Shown here: one piece after another, positions 31,976 through 40,254 of the stretch
Position numbering within the stretch: the stretch's first letter is position 1
Layout: each line of letters opens with the position of its first letter
From: Deltaproteobacteria bacterium
GTDB lineage: Bacteria; Myxococcota_A; Polyangia; Polyangiales; Houyiibacteriaceae
Assembly: GCA_017644045.1 (NCBI GenBank)
Contig: JAEPMI010000008.1
Span: 62,001-126,000, forward strand
Direction: 5' to 3'
Length of the DNA stretch: 64,000 nt
Notes under the pieces: model-generated
Database searches by the model: none
Told to the model about the DNA's origin: nothing
The model's input: only the letters and a program-made list of their open reading frames with translations
Program-made: the position numbers and the translations under genes

Positions 31976-32320
31976 TCAGCCTCGGCCGCCATGCGCCGGC
32001 CCTTCCACCAGAGGAAGGCCGACCCAGAGCCACTGGCGCTCGCTGCCGGTGCCCTGGAGAACGATGCCCACCAGGCGAGCCAGGAGGAAGCCGGCGGTTC
32101 CCCAGAAGACGAGCGTGGCCACCGTGACCGACCAGGGGCGCAGCTTGGTGCGCGCCACCAGGAACGCGCCGATGCCGACCGCGAGTCCGGGCCGGACGTG
32201 TCGCTCGACGCGCTCGAAGAGGTCCGCGTCCGGGTCGGGGGCGAAGACCAGGTCGGGCGCGAACACGAGGACGGTGCCCGCCACCGCCACCAGCGCGCCG
32301 AGGATGCGCAGGGGCGTCAT
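31976..32320 (-). CDS. Small membrane protein, DUF4345-like
   Basis: 114 residues from the ATG at 32320. It has hydrophobic segments at each end: ILGALVAVAGTVLVFAPDLV near the start and VATLVFWGTAGFLLARLVGI later, with PDADLFERVERHVRPG between. The pattern of an N-terminal helix, a short polar loop and later helices resembles DUF4345 membrane proteins, whose role is unknown. It overlaps the upstream YdeI-like gene by four bases (ATGA). Confidence 0.65.
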   Translation of the reverse strand: MTPLRILGALVAVAGTVLVFAPDLVFAPDPDADLFERVERHVRPGLAVGIGAFLVARTKLRPWSVTVATLVFWGTAGFLLARLVGIVLQGTGSERQWLWVGLPLVEGPAHGGRG

Positions 32321-32892
32321 CGGTCGCGCAGGCCCTTGCCGGCCAGGATCTTCGGGACGAGCTTCTCCACGCGACTGGCGCGCGTCTTCGATTGCTTCGC
32401 CCCGGCGAAGTGCAGGTTGTAGCCACGCTGCCGACCAGGCGTGAGCGCCTCGAAGGCGGCCTTCAGCGTGGGGTCCGCATCGAGCCGTTCCTGCAGCTCG
32501 GCCACCAGCTCGAGCTCCGGCCGCTCGGGGAGGGTGAGCCCCTTCGTCTCGACCGCGACCGCGCTCTTCACGAGCTTCCGCAGCGTCGGCGCCATCCGCT
32601 CGACGTCGGCGACGCTTCGAAAGGTCAGGCGCCGCGCCGAGCGGCTGTTCTTCCCCTGCTCCTCGAGCACGCCCTTCGGGTCGTCCAGCAGTGCGCCCTT
32701 GAAGAACATCAGCGCCAGGAACGACTTCATCGACTGCACGATGGCGACGTTCGAGCCGTCGTGCGCGTAGCAGGGCTTCCGCCACTTGAAGCGCTCCTCG
32801 AGGTCGCAGCCCTCGAGGATCTCGCGCAGCCGCGCGGCCTCGTCGTGCCAGCGATCGGCGTTCGCGTACCAGTCGTCGACGTCGGTGCTCAT
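32317..32892 (-). CDS. YdeI/OmdA-family protein
   Basis: 191 residues from the ATG at 32892. The N-terminal half is a DUF1801-like domain (LEERFKWRKPCYAHDGSNVA, then SFLALMFFKGALLDDPKG). The C-terminal half has the bacteriocin-protection-like helical pair of YdeI (FEALTPGRQRGYNLHFAGAK, then QSKTRASRVEKLVPKILAGK). Family knowledge: YdeI-type proteins are small cytoplasmic proteins linked to stress or peptide tolerance, mechanism unclear. The downstream membrane gene overlaps by four bases. Confidence 0.85.
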   Translation of the reverse strand: MSTDVDDWYANADRWHDEAARLREILEGCDLEERFKWRKPCYAHDGSNVAIVQSMKSFLALMFFKGALLDDPKGVLEEQGKNSRSARRLTFRSVADVERMAPTLRKLVKSAVAVETKGLTLPERPELELVAELQERLDADPTLKAAFEALTPGRQRGYNLHFAGAKQSKTRASRVEKLVPKILAGKGLRDR

Positions 32893-32933
32893 CCTGTGGC
32901 GGAGTGTAGCAACGAGCGTGCACACTGGACCGG

Positions 32934-33302
32934 ATGGGCTCGCACCCCGCCAACCTCGTGCTGCGCTTCGTGCTGGAGCTCGTGGCGCTCGGCACCTTCG
33001 GCTGGTGGGGCCTCGGCGTCGCGCACCCGGTGTTCCGGTGGGTGCTCATGCTCGCACTCCCGATCCTGGCGGCTGCGCTCTGGGCCACCTTCGCCGTGCC
33101 GAACGATCCGAGCCGCTCGGGCAAGACCGTGGTCGCGACGCCCGGCTGGCTCCGGCTCATCGGCGAGCTCGGCTTCTTCGCGGCGGCCGCCGGAGCGCTC
33201 GCCCATCGGGGCGAGACCACCTTCGCGCTGGTCGTCGCGTCCGTCGTGGTGGTGCACTACGTCCTGTCGTACGATCGCGTCGCCTGGCTCCTCCGGCACT
33301 GA
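32934..33302 (+). CDS. YrdB-family (DUF2568) membrane protein
   Basis: 122 residues with four hydrophobic segments: NLVLRFVLELVALGTFGWWG, WVLMLALPILAAALWATFAV, GELGFFAAAAGALAHRG and FALVVASVVVVHYVLSYDRV. The N-terminal helix followed by WATFAVPNDPSR is the usual DUF2568 motif. Function unknown. It is divergent from the YdeI-like gene by 41 bases and followed closely (four bases) by the gene at 33307. Confidence 0.82.
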   Translation: MGSHPANLVLRFVLELVALGTFGWWGLGVAHPVFRWVLMLALPILAAALWATFAVPNDPSRSGKTVVATPGWLRLIGELGFFAAAAGALAHRGETTFALVVASVVVVHYVLSYDRVAWLLRH

Positions 33303-33306
33303 AGCC

Positions 33307-34056
33307 ATGACCGACACCATCGACGACTTCGCGCTCGACCCCTCCCGGATCGCGTCGGCCACCGAGGCCATCAACGCGGCCCTCGCGAGCGCCAAGGCTC
33401 CGCCGCCCGACACCACCTACGAGGCGGGCGACCTCCCGAGCGCGTCGACCCTCGGTGAGCTCCTCGAGCAATACGACTACGGCGAGCCGCTCTGGAATGG
33501 GAGCCTGATGCTCGTCGCCAAGCACTGCGCCATCGCCGAGCCGACCACGGTCGAGGTGAGCGCGCTCGACGAGCTGCCCGCCGTCGAGTCGGAGTACATC
33601 TCGCACTTCCATCACGGCGACGTCGTGGTGCCCGCCGACTTCGGCGCGTTCGACAGCGTCTGGATCACCGGCTCGCTCACGGTGGAAGGCGTCATCGAGG
33701 CGAGCTTCCTCGACACCTTCCAAGACCTGATGGTCGGTGGCGACGTGCGGTGCCGCGCCATCTCGATGATGGGCCTCTCCTTCATCGCGGGCGAGCTGGC
33801 CGCGGAGCGCTTCGCCTGGGTGCAGTCGCAGGGCGAGAACTGGGTGCTCGGTGGAGTCTCCGGCGGCTGGCTGATCGGCGAGTACGAGTCGACCGAAGGC
33901 TGGGACGTGGGCGCGGCCAAGGGAGCCATCGACCTGCAGGAGGCGGCCGACGACAAGGCGGCGCTCGCCGAGAAGCTCGGGGTCACGCTCGAGCCCGACG
34001 ACGAGCACGCCCACGACGTCGTCTTCAGAGCGCTCGAGGCGGCCGGCGCGGGGTGA
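33307..34056 (+). CDS. Hypothetical cytoplasmic protein with beta-solenoid-like segment
   Basis: 249 residues, no signal peptide. The middle part (about 100-185) has regularly spaced hydrophobic and Gly residues: DVVVPADFGAFDSVWITGSL, TVEGVIEASFLDTFQDLMVG and GDVRCRAISMMGLSFIAGEL. This looks like a short right-handed beta-helix of the bactofilin or polymer-forming type, but I cannot confirm the family. It starts four bases after the DUF2568 gene and is probably in the same transcript. Confidence 0.6.
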   Translation: MTDTIDDFALDPSRIASATEAINAALASAKAPPPDTTYEAGDLPSASTLGELLEQYDYGEPLWNGSLMLVAKHCAIAEPTTVEVSALDELPAVESEYISHFHHGDVVVPADFGAFDSVWITGSLTVEGVIEASFLDTFQDLMVGGDVRCRAISMMGLSFIAGELAAERFAWVQSQGENWVLGGVSGGWLIGEYESTEGWDVGAAKGAIDLQEAADDKAALAEKLGVTLEPDDEHAHDVVFRALEAAGAG

Positions 34057-34119
34057 GGCCGGGAAGGCGCTCCGAGAACGAGTTTGACCGCGCGCGGGTG
34101 CGGCTGGTGTCATCCGTGG

Positions 34120-34500
34120 ATGGATGTCTGTCCCGTTTGTAGCGAGAGCTTCGCCGAACCCACCGTCACGGGGCTCTGTCCCACCTGCGACGCCGCCGAG
34201 CGCATGGGCGCGCGGAAGCCGATGCTCGCGATCACGGCGCTGATCGTCGGTGCCATCCCCTTCGTGTTCAGCATGTCGAACACTCGGAGCACGACCTTCT
34301 CGCGCAACGGTCAGGTCGTCGCGGAGACCGTCACGGGGATGGACTACGTCGCGCTCGGCGCAGGCGTGCTGGCGGTCGCCATGGGGATCGCCGCGGTGGT
34401 GCCGTCCATCAAGCGGAACGACGGCAAGGGCGCGGGGCTCGGCGGCTTGGCCGTCTTGCTCGGCGTCTACCAGGTCCTTCGCGGCCTCTACCTGGTCTGA
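34120..34500 (+). CDS. Small membrane protein with N-terminal zinc ribbon
   Basis: 126 residues from the ATG at 34120; an upstream TTG in frame is less likely. It opens with two CxxC pairs (CPVCSESF and CPTCDAAE), a typical zinc ribbon, followed by a hydrophobic helix (MLAITALIVGAIPFVFSM), a polar loop and two more hydrophobic segments. No known family recognised. It probably sits in the inner membrane with the ribbon in the cytoplasm. Confidence 0.65.
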   Translation: MDVCPVCSESFAEPTVTGLCPTCDAAERMGARKPMLAITALIVGAIPFVFSMSNTRSTTFSRNGQVVAETVTGMDYVALGAGVLAVAMGIAAVVPSIKRNDGKGAGLGGLAVLLGVYQVLRGLYLV

Positions 34501-34520
34501 ACGGCTGACCCGAAACGCGA

Positions 34521-34550
34521 CGAGCCGCCGACCTCCCGGTCGACGGCTCG
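34521..34550. terminator. Hairpin between convergent genes
   Basis: CGAGCCG...CGGCTCG encloses CGACC...GGTCG around a 4-base loop, giving 12 paired bases with one mismatch. It lies between a plus-strand gene ending at 34500 and a minus-strand gene ending at 34585. There is no T-run, so it may be a factor-assisted or bidirectional terminator. Confidence 0.55.
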
Positions 34551-34584
34551 CAGCGGGGCACGGGGCCCGTGAGGACGCGAGGTC

Positions 34585-37356
34585 CTAGAGCGGCGTGAAG
34601 GTCACGGACTCACCGGCGCCGAGGATGGTGGTGAACTCCGTGCCGATCGAGGGCGCGGGGCCCTGAATGGCGATGGAGTCCTCGGCGATCGACGAGGTCA
34701 CATCCTGCGTGGTGTCGTAGACGTAGGTCACGCTCTGGTCGGCGCCGTCCAGGATGACCTGGAAGCGGATCAGCCGCGTGTCCGAGCCGTCGAACGAGTA
34801 GGGGTTCGCGGTCATCTGGATGATGTACTGACCCGCGGTCGCGTCGTGGTAGACGCAGGTCTCGCTCTCGATGAGATCATCGGGGAACGGGAAGAGCGTT
34901 TGGTTGCCGGCCGCCGTTCCGAAGAACGGACGCGTCGGGAAGTAGCCGTCGCCCGGTGAGGTGTCCCCGAACTGAATCCGGCCGTTCGAGGAGACGAAGA
35001 GCTGGGTCTGCTCGAAGCCGTAGAAGATGAAGGGCACGGGCATCGTGATGCGCCCGGACCAGCCATCGTCGTTGTCGAGGTAGTCGTCGACGAGCGTACC
35101 GGCACCACCACCGCTCGGGCAGATGTCAGTGAAGGTCGCCGCGGCCGCAGCCGCCGCGTACTCGACCGGATCGGTGGCGTTGACGTTCAGGTCGAAGGTG
35201 CCGCCGCCAGCGACGGTGTCCGCGACGCTGAAGATGATGATGCCTTCACCACCCAAGATGCGGACGATGTTCTCGGTACCGGCGACGCCGGCGTCGTCGA
35301 TGGTGTCGACGGCGGTGCCGTCGAACTCGTCGTGCGTGGTGACCGCCACATCGACGGGATCGGCCGGGGCGACGTCGATGTCGACGGTGGTGCCCTCGGC
35401 GGCGCGGACCAGGTAGATGGCCGGGTCACCCGCGGTCAGCGACTCGCCCGCGCGTGACAGGGGGGTCGCCTCGCTCACAGTGCCGAGGTCGGTGAACGCC
35501 ACGTTCGCCACGCCGAGCGAGAAGGTCTCGGTCCCGTCGACGGTGTCCGGGTCGGTCACCTCGATGAGGAAGGTGTCGGCCTCGCCGAGGTAGACGCGCT
35601 GGAACGAGGGGTCGGCTGCCTCACCGTCCGCCTGCGGGACCTCGAGGCCGAGAATGCCGAAGGCGGGCTCGGTGGTCGCGTAGAAGCGCACGACGCCTTC
35701 GGTCATGTCCACGAGGTCGGTCAGCGTGTACTCGAGCCAGTCCGCCGCGCTGGCGGGAAGGCTGAACCACGCGGAGTCGTCGGTGTCCAGTGCGCCGGCC
35801 GCCGGCGTGCCGACGGTGAGCGTGGTGGGAGTGGTCATCGCGCGGGAGACGGACACCGTGTAGTCGTCACCCACGGCGACGTCTTCGTTGAAGAAGCCGA
35901 AGAGGTAGCGACCCGAGTCAGTCAGCAGGTAGTCGTCGTCACTCGCCGAGCACGCGGCGGGACACGGAAAGCTCAGGGTCCCGCCTGGGGAGATGACGAC
36001 CGGGAAGAGCGAGTCCGTCGAATCGAAAGCCAGGTGGGCGACGTCGCCCGCGACCCCATCGAACGCGATGTATTCGAGGTCGGCGACCGTGTTCACCTCA
36101 TCGGAAGCCTTGGTCAGCGTGACGTCGCCAGATTCCGGGAAGTTCTGGACGGGCTGGCCGGTGATCGTCAGCTGAGACTCGATGGGATCGAGGCTCAGGT
36201 TGAACACCGTCTCGAGCACGATCGTGACCGTCCCCGTTCCGACCTCGAAGGGCGCTCCCACCGTCCCGAGGTACTCATCACCCGACATGGCGCTCATGGC
36301 GCCGTCGAGGGTGATGAAGTCCACCGGCTCGTCGTCGAGCAGCTCATCGAGGCTGGCGAAGAAGAGCTGCGTCATCGCCGAGTCGATCTCGTAGACGATG
36401 GGATCGTCCTGGAAGGGGCCGACCCGGGGGTTGTCGAGAGTAAGGGTCGCGCTCGCCGCCGGGAGCTCCGCACCAGTGACCTGGACGAAGTAGCAAGCGC
36501 CATCGCCACCGGCGGGCAACGCCGTCTCTCCGAGCAGGAACGGCACCAGGTTGCGTGAGTCGCTCACCGCGATCGCGTACTGACCGGCGCGCGGCAAGAA
36601 GATGGTCTTCTCCGCGCCGTCGTTGGTGTTGTCGACCACAGCGTGAGTCACGATCAGGTCGTCGACGCGGAAGATGAGAGCGCCGGCCGCGAGACCGCCG
36701 ACGCCATCGGTCTGGATGCGGAGCGTCGTCGGCTCACTGACTTCGAATGCAAAGAAGTCGAGGTCCGCGTCGGTGAAGCCGTCCTCATCGAAGTCGGTCG
36801 GCTCGACGCAGCCACCGAGCGTGATGCTGTCACCGACGGCCGGGAGCTCGAAGGGCGAGATCATCGCCGTGTCGCTGAAGGCCGGATCGTTCGGCTCGGT
36901 GGTCTCTGTGAAGTCGGCCACGAGGCTGTCGTCGAAGGGAATGCACTCGCCGGCTTCGACCACGAAGACGGTGCCTTCGGCGCAGGCGCTCTCGTCGACC
37001 ACGCAGGTGCCGCTGTCGGCGTCGAAGACCGTGTTGCCGGTGCAGATGACGCTGCCGTCGGGCACGCACTCGTTGCCCATCTGCGTGGTGCCGGTGCCGC
37101 AGCCGAGGTCGGCCACGCACTCGTCGCCCATCGCGATCGTACCTTCACCGCACTCGAGACCGCCGTCGGGGAGGCAGGTCCCCGTGGCCATGTCATAGGT
37201 CGTTCCAGCGCCGCAGACCTCATCCGTGGGGACGCACGTTCCGTCCATCTCCACGGTGCCGTCGCCGCACTCGAAGCCATCATCGCCGCAGCCCGCGGCC
37301 CCTCCGCCCATCAAGCCCGTGAGGGCGATGAGCAACCCAACTCTGCTGTATCGCAT
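34585..37356 (-). CDS. Large secreted lipoprotein with Cys-rich N-terminus and nidogen-like C-terminus
   Basis: 923 residues from the ATG at 37356; the frame is open further upstream but the signal sequence and lipobox GGGAAGCGDDG fix the start. About six short units such as CGDGTVEMDGTCVPTDEVCG and CGEGTIAMGDECVAD make up residues 20-140. The long middle contains several acidic beta-sandwich segments of the bacterial pre-peptidase or VCBS style (FFAFEVSEPTTLRIQTDGVG, AGQYAIAVSDSRN). Near the C-terminus PFIFYGFEQTQLFVSSNGRI recalls the nidogen-like or galactose-binding beta region of extracellular proteins. It probably binds polymers at the cell surface. It is very acidic, with few Lys. Confidence 0.72.
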   Translation of the reverse strand: MRYSRVGLLIALTGLMGGGAAGCGDDGFECGDGTVEMDGTCVPTDEVCGAGTTYDMATGTCLPDGGLECGEGTIAMGDECVADLGCGTGTTQMGNECVPDGSVICTGNTVFDADSGTCVVDESACAEGTVFVVEAGECIPFDDSLVADFTETTEPNDPAFSDTAMISPFELPAVGDSITLGGCVEPTDFDEDGFTDADLDFFAFEVSEPTTLRIQTDGVGGLAAGALIFRVDDLIVTHAVVDNTNDGAEKTIFLPRAGQYAIAVSDSRNLVPFLLGETALPAGGDGACYFVQVTGAELPAASATLTLDNPRVGPFQDDPIVYEIDSAMTQLFFASLDELLDDEPVDFITLDGAMSAMSGDEYLGTVGAPFEVGTGTVTIVLETVFNLSLDPIESQLTITGQPVQNFPESGDVTLTKASDEVNTVADLEYIAFDGVAGDVAHLAFDSTDSLFPVVISPGGTLSFPCPAACSASDDDYLLTDSGRYLFGFFNEDVAVGDDYTVSVSRAMTTPTTLTVGTPAAGALDTDDSAWFSLPASAADWLEYTLTDLVDMTEGVVRFYATTEPAFGILGLEVPQADGEAADPSFQRVYLGEADTFLIEVTDPDTVDGTETFSLGVANVAFTDLGTVSEATPLSRAGESLTAGDPAIYLVRAAEGTTVDIDVAPADPVDVAVTTHDEFDGTAVDTIDDAGVAGTENIVRILGGEGIIIFSVADTVAGGGTFDLNVNATDPVEYAAAAAAATFTDICPSGGGAGTLVDDYLDNDDGWSGRITMPVPFIFYGFEQTQLFVSSNGRIQFGDTSPGDGYFPTRPFFGTAAGNQTLFPFPDDLIESETCVYHDATAGQYIIQMTANPYSFDGSDTRLIRFQVILDGADQSVTYVYDTTQDVTSSIAEDSIAIQGPAPSIGTEFTTILGAGESVTFTPL

Positions 37357-37653
37357 GACGCCCTTTTGGGGGGACTCGTGTCGGCGCGCAACCACAACGC
37401 GCCATATGTATGGGGCTGTCGCAGTCGGACGTCGTACGACAAGAGCTCCCGATATTTGGGTGGGTCGGTGACGTTCGCTCGGCGGTCGCGGTTCGGTCCG
37501 GGGGAGTCGTGGCTCCCCGGATGGTGCCTGCCGCGGCTTCTTCGGTTCGACGTCGTTCGACGACCGCAAATCGCGTGCGCTCACCCCGAGTCGAGGATCG
37601 TCGCCACAGGTCACGAAGAGAGCTTTGCGGCGGTGCCGCCGTAGACTCCGGCG
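37357..37653. promoter_or_regulatory. Divergent intergenic region with hairpins
   Basis: Nearly 300 bases separate the secreted-protein gene and the WGR-like gene. It holds a strong hairpin at 37498-37520 (CCGGGG, one bulged G, AG, six-base loop, CTCCCCGG) and overlapping GTCGTTCGAC-type palindromes near 37548-37563. The stretch near 37400 (CCATATGTATGG) is AT-rich and may hold a promoter for the minus-strand gene. I see no ORF or RNA gene. Confidence 0.4.
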
Positions 37654-38532
37654 ATGAAGCTCGCGAAGGACAAGCGCCTGTGGATCGCTGAGCGGCGTGG
37701 CACGGCCGTGTTCACGATCACCGGCCGGGTAGGGCGGCCAGGCGTGCCGAAGGCCAAGGAGCTGAAGACCGACGAGGCGGCGCAGAGGTTCCTCGAGGAG
37801 AAGCGCGACGAGAAGCTCGCCGATGGATTCGAGATGCTCGATCCCGACGCGGGGCTCGACGCGCCCTTCACGCTCAGTGGGAAGCCGAAGCGGCGAGAGC
37901 TCGCCACGCGCCACGCGAGGCTCGGCGACTACGCGCTGCAGCTGGTGCGCCGCGGCTTCCATTCGAAGGACGAGATCGAGCGTTTCCTCGAGGACGAAGC
38001 GACGTACGTGCTGAAGAAGGAACGCGAGGCGCGAGCCGAGCGCACCGGCACGCTCTCGGAAGACGCGGACCACGAAGAGAGTGTGCTCCGCCTCTACGGC
38101 ACGCTCGTGGACATCGCCCACCGCGAGCTGCGGCGCCTCGAGGAGGCCGAGCCCCCCGAGCCGTGGATCAACGACCGGCTCTCGCGTGCGTTCGCGGAGC
38201 TGAACGACGCGGGCATCGTCGCGCTCGAGAATCCCGGTGGCACGCCGAGCGCCTGCTGGTCGGCGGTCGCCGAAGAGGTGAAACGACGGCGAGCGGCCGG
38301 CGAAGAGCCGTGGGGCGCGACCTTCTATCACCGGCAGGACGTGGAGACGGCCGTGCTGGGCGAAGGGCTGTGGCTCGACCACTCGACTGCCGACGCGAGC
38401 CCCGACGAGGCGGTGACCCGAGCGATTCTCGATGCGCTCGAGAAGCACGGGATCCCCGCCGAGTGGAACGGCGAGATGCGCCGCCGGATCCGCATCTTGC
38501 CCTTCGAGTGGTTTCGCCGGCCTCCCCGCTGA
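37654..38532 (+). CDS. WGR-like / DUF6891-type protein
   Basis: 292 residues, no signal peptide. Residues 1-70 look like a WGR-type nucleic-acid or protein binding domain (RLWIAERRGTAVFTITGRVG, then RPGVPKAKELKTDEAAQRFL), though Trp-Gly-Arg itself is not seen. The C-terminal 150 residues (WINDRLSRAFAELNDAGIVA, then LENPGGTPSACWSAVAEEVK and TFYHRQDVETAVLGEG) resemble DUF6891. Function unknown. ATG at 37654. Confidence 0.65.
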   Translation: MKLAKDKRLWIAERRGTAVFTITGRVGRPGVPKAKELKTDEAAQRFLEEKRDEKLADGFEMLDPDAGLDAPFTLSGKPKRRELATRHARLGDYALQLVRRGFHSKDEIERFLEDEATYVLKKEREARAERTGTLSEDADHEESVLRLYGTLVDIAHRELRRLEEAEPPEPWINDRLSRAFAELNDAGIVALENPGGTPSACWSAVAEEVKRRRAAGEEPWGATFYHRQDVETAVLGEGLWLDHSTADASPDEAVTRAILDALEKHGIPAEWNGEMRRRIRILPFEWFRRPPR

Positions 38533-38735
38533 GCGCAGGCGGCAGTCACGCTCGTGTCGATCAGGAACTGAACCCGCCGCTGGCGCCTCGGTGCGGCGAT
38601 CTGCGGACTCCGCTCCGCAAATCCCGGTAGGTCGCCAGGCACCCGCGTGGCACGGGCTCTGCACACGGCGGCCGCATGAGCCAGTGCCCGAGAATACCGT
38701 TCGCTTCGCCCGCCGTGCTCGCGAGGGTCTAGGTC

Positions 38736-40163
38736 GTGCGCTGGCAACCCATGGTCGCGATCGCTCTGGTCGCCCTCTGCGCGTGCGGCGACGAGGGCCT
38801 GACCCTGCGTGTCGATCTGCGCACCGACTACCAGCCCGGTCGGCGCTTCGACGAGGTGCGCGTCGACGTTCTCCGTCCGCTCGACGACGGCAGCCTGATG
38901 AACCTGCGCGAGCTCGTCGTCGCCGCGGACGCCTCGGAGGACTACGTCTCGGGAGCTCGCCTCGGTTCCCTGGATTCGCTCGGTGGTGGCCTGCACGTCG
39001 TTCGCGTCTCGCTCCTCGATGCGGGCACGGTGGTCGCGGCGCGTGCGCTCGAGACGCGGCTGCGCGGCAACGACACCGTGACCGCGGTCATCACCGTGAG
39101 CTGCAGCGACGTCGAGTGCCCCGGCGAGCTCGACGACGCCGAGGCCACGTCCTGCTCCGGCGGACGCTGCGTGCCGCCCGACTGTCGCCCCGAGCAGCCC
39201 GAGACCTGCCCCGAGCCGGCGTGCGAAGCGGACGCCGACTGCGCCGACGCGTCCGAGTGCACCCGCGGTGTCTGCATCGCCGGCGAGTGCCTGCTCCGCG
39301 CCGACGACACGGAGTGCGCGGCCGGCGAGATCTGCGACGCCGAGCTCGGGTGCCTCCTCCGCCCCGGCACCGATGGCGGTCCCGTCTGCCCGACCGTCGA
39401 GCTCAGCTGCGACGACGGCGAAGACGAAGACTGCGACGGCCTCGTCGACTGCGCGGACCCGGACTGCACCGAGGTCGCCTGCGCGCCGATGGAGACCACC
39501 GACTGGGGAAGCTGCGGAGGCTTCGAAGAGCCGTGCGGCACGCAGGGCGAACAGACGCGGCAGGTGACGACCTACGCGTGCGGCGCCGGTGAGTGCGTCG
39601 CGGAGACCGTCGACGAGACTCGGGCCTGCATGCGCGACACCGAAGGCGACAGCTGCCGCGCGACCGAGACCGGCAGCTGGGGCTCGTGCGGCAGCTACAG
39701 CGACGCCTGCGACCGCACCGGCACGCGCACCCGTCCGGTCACGACCTATGCCTGCGCCGCGGGTCGTTGCGCGGGCTCGACCACGCAGGAATCGGGCAGC
39801 TGCTCGCGCACCGTCAACGACGGCAAGGCGTGCGGCACCAACCGCGCGTGCTGCAACGGCACCTGCACCTCGATGACCGCCAACGACAGCTGCGGCGCCT
39901 GTCGCATCAACTGCTCCGCGATCGGCATGACCTGCCGCAACACCGGCAGCGGCGGCTACTCCTGCTACGGCTGCACCACCAACGCCGCCTGCCAGAGCGA
40001 GTACGCCAGCAGCACCACCTGCTGGGCACCCTCCGGCACGATGTGGTGTCGCTGCCAGTGCCCCACCGATGGAACCGTCTGCGCCGGCAACGGCTGCGGC
40101 AGCGGCTTCTACTGCCACGACGCCCAGGGCGCGAACCCGAACTTCTGCTCCCGCAACCCGTGA
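38736..40163 (+). CDS. Cys-rich lipoprotein with thrombospondin-type-like repeats
   Basis: 475 residues from a GTG that starts a signal sequence ending in LCACGDEG; an ATG 15 bases downstream is the alternative. Residues about 20-130 form a beta-rich domain (VDVLRPLDDGSLMNLRELVV, then GLHVVRVSLLDAGTVVAARA). Cys-rich units follow, then two tandem copies of a thrombospondin type-1-like repeat: TTDWGSCGGFEEPCGTQGEQ and TGSWGSCGSYSDACDRTGTR, each ending in RxVTTYACxAGxC. The C-terminus is again Cys-rich (ACCNGTCTSMTANDSCGACR). Likely surface-exposed and adhesive in type. No enzyme motif. Confidence 0.72.
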   Translation: MRWQPMVAIALVALCACGDEGLTLRVDLRTDYQPGRRFDEVRVDVLRPLDDGSLMNLRELVVAADASEDYVSGARLGSLDSLGGGLHVVRVSLLDAGTVVAARALETRLRGNDTVTAVITVSCSDVECPGELDDAEATSCSGGRCVPPDCRPEQPETCPEPACEADADCADASECTRGVCIAGECLLRADDTECAAGEICDAELGCLLRPGTDGGPVCPTVELSCDDGEDEDCDGLVDCADPDCTEVACAPMETTDWGSCGGFEEPCGTQGEQTRQVTTYACGAGECVAETVDETRACMRDTEGDSCRATETGSWGSCGSYSDACDRTGTRTRPVTTYACAAGRCAGSTTQESGSCSRTVNDGKACGTNRACCNGTCTSMTANDSCGACRINCSAIGMTCRNTGSGGYSCYGCTTNAACQSEYASSTTCWAPSGTMWCRCQCPTDGTVCAGNGCGSGFYCHDAQGANPNFCSRNP

Positions 40164-40254
40164 GGTCGGGGCTTTCCTCGTCGCAGGAACGAAAATTCTC
40201 TGGCCAGGGAATATTTCCATGACACAGGAACGCTACAATGCGAACCTGTGCGGC

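Noticed and set aside
38328-40220. 630-codon antisense ORF opposite the thrombospondin-like protein gene
   Set aside because: Ala/Val/Gly/Arg-rich without motifs; the sense product has a lipobox and ordered Cys repeats.
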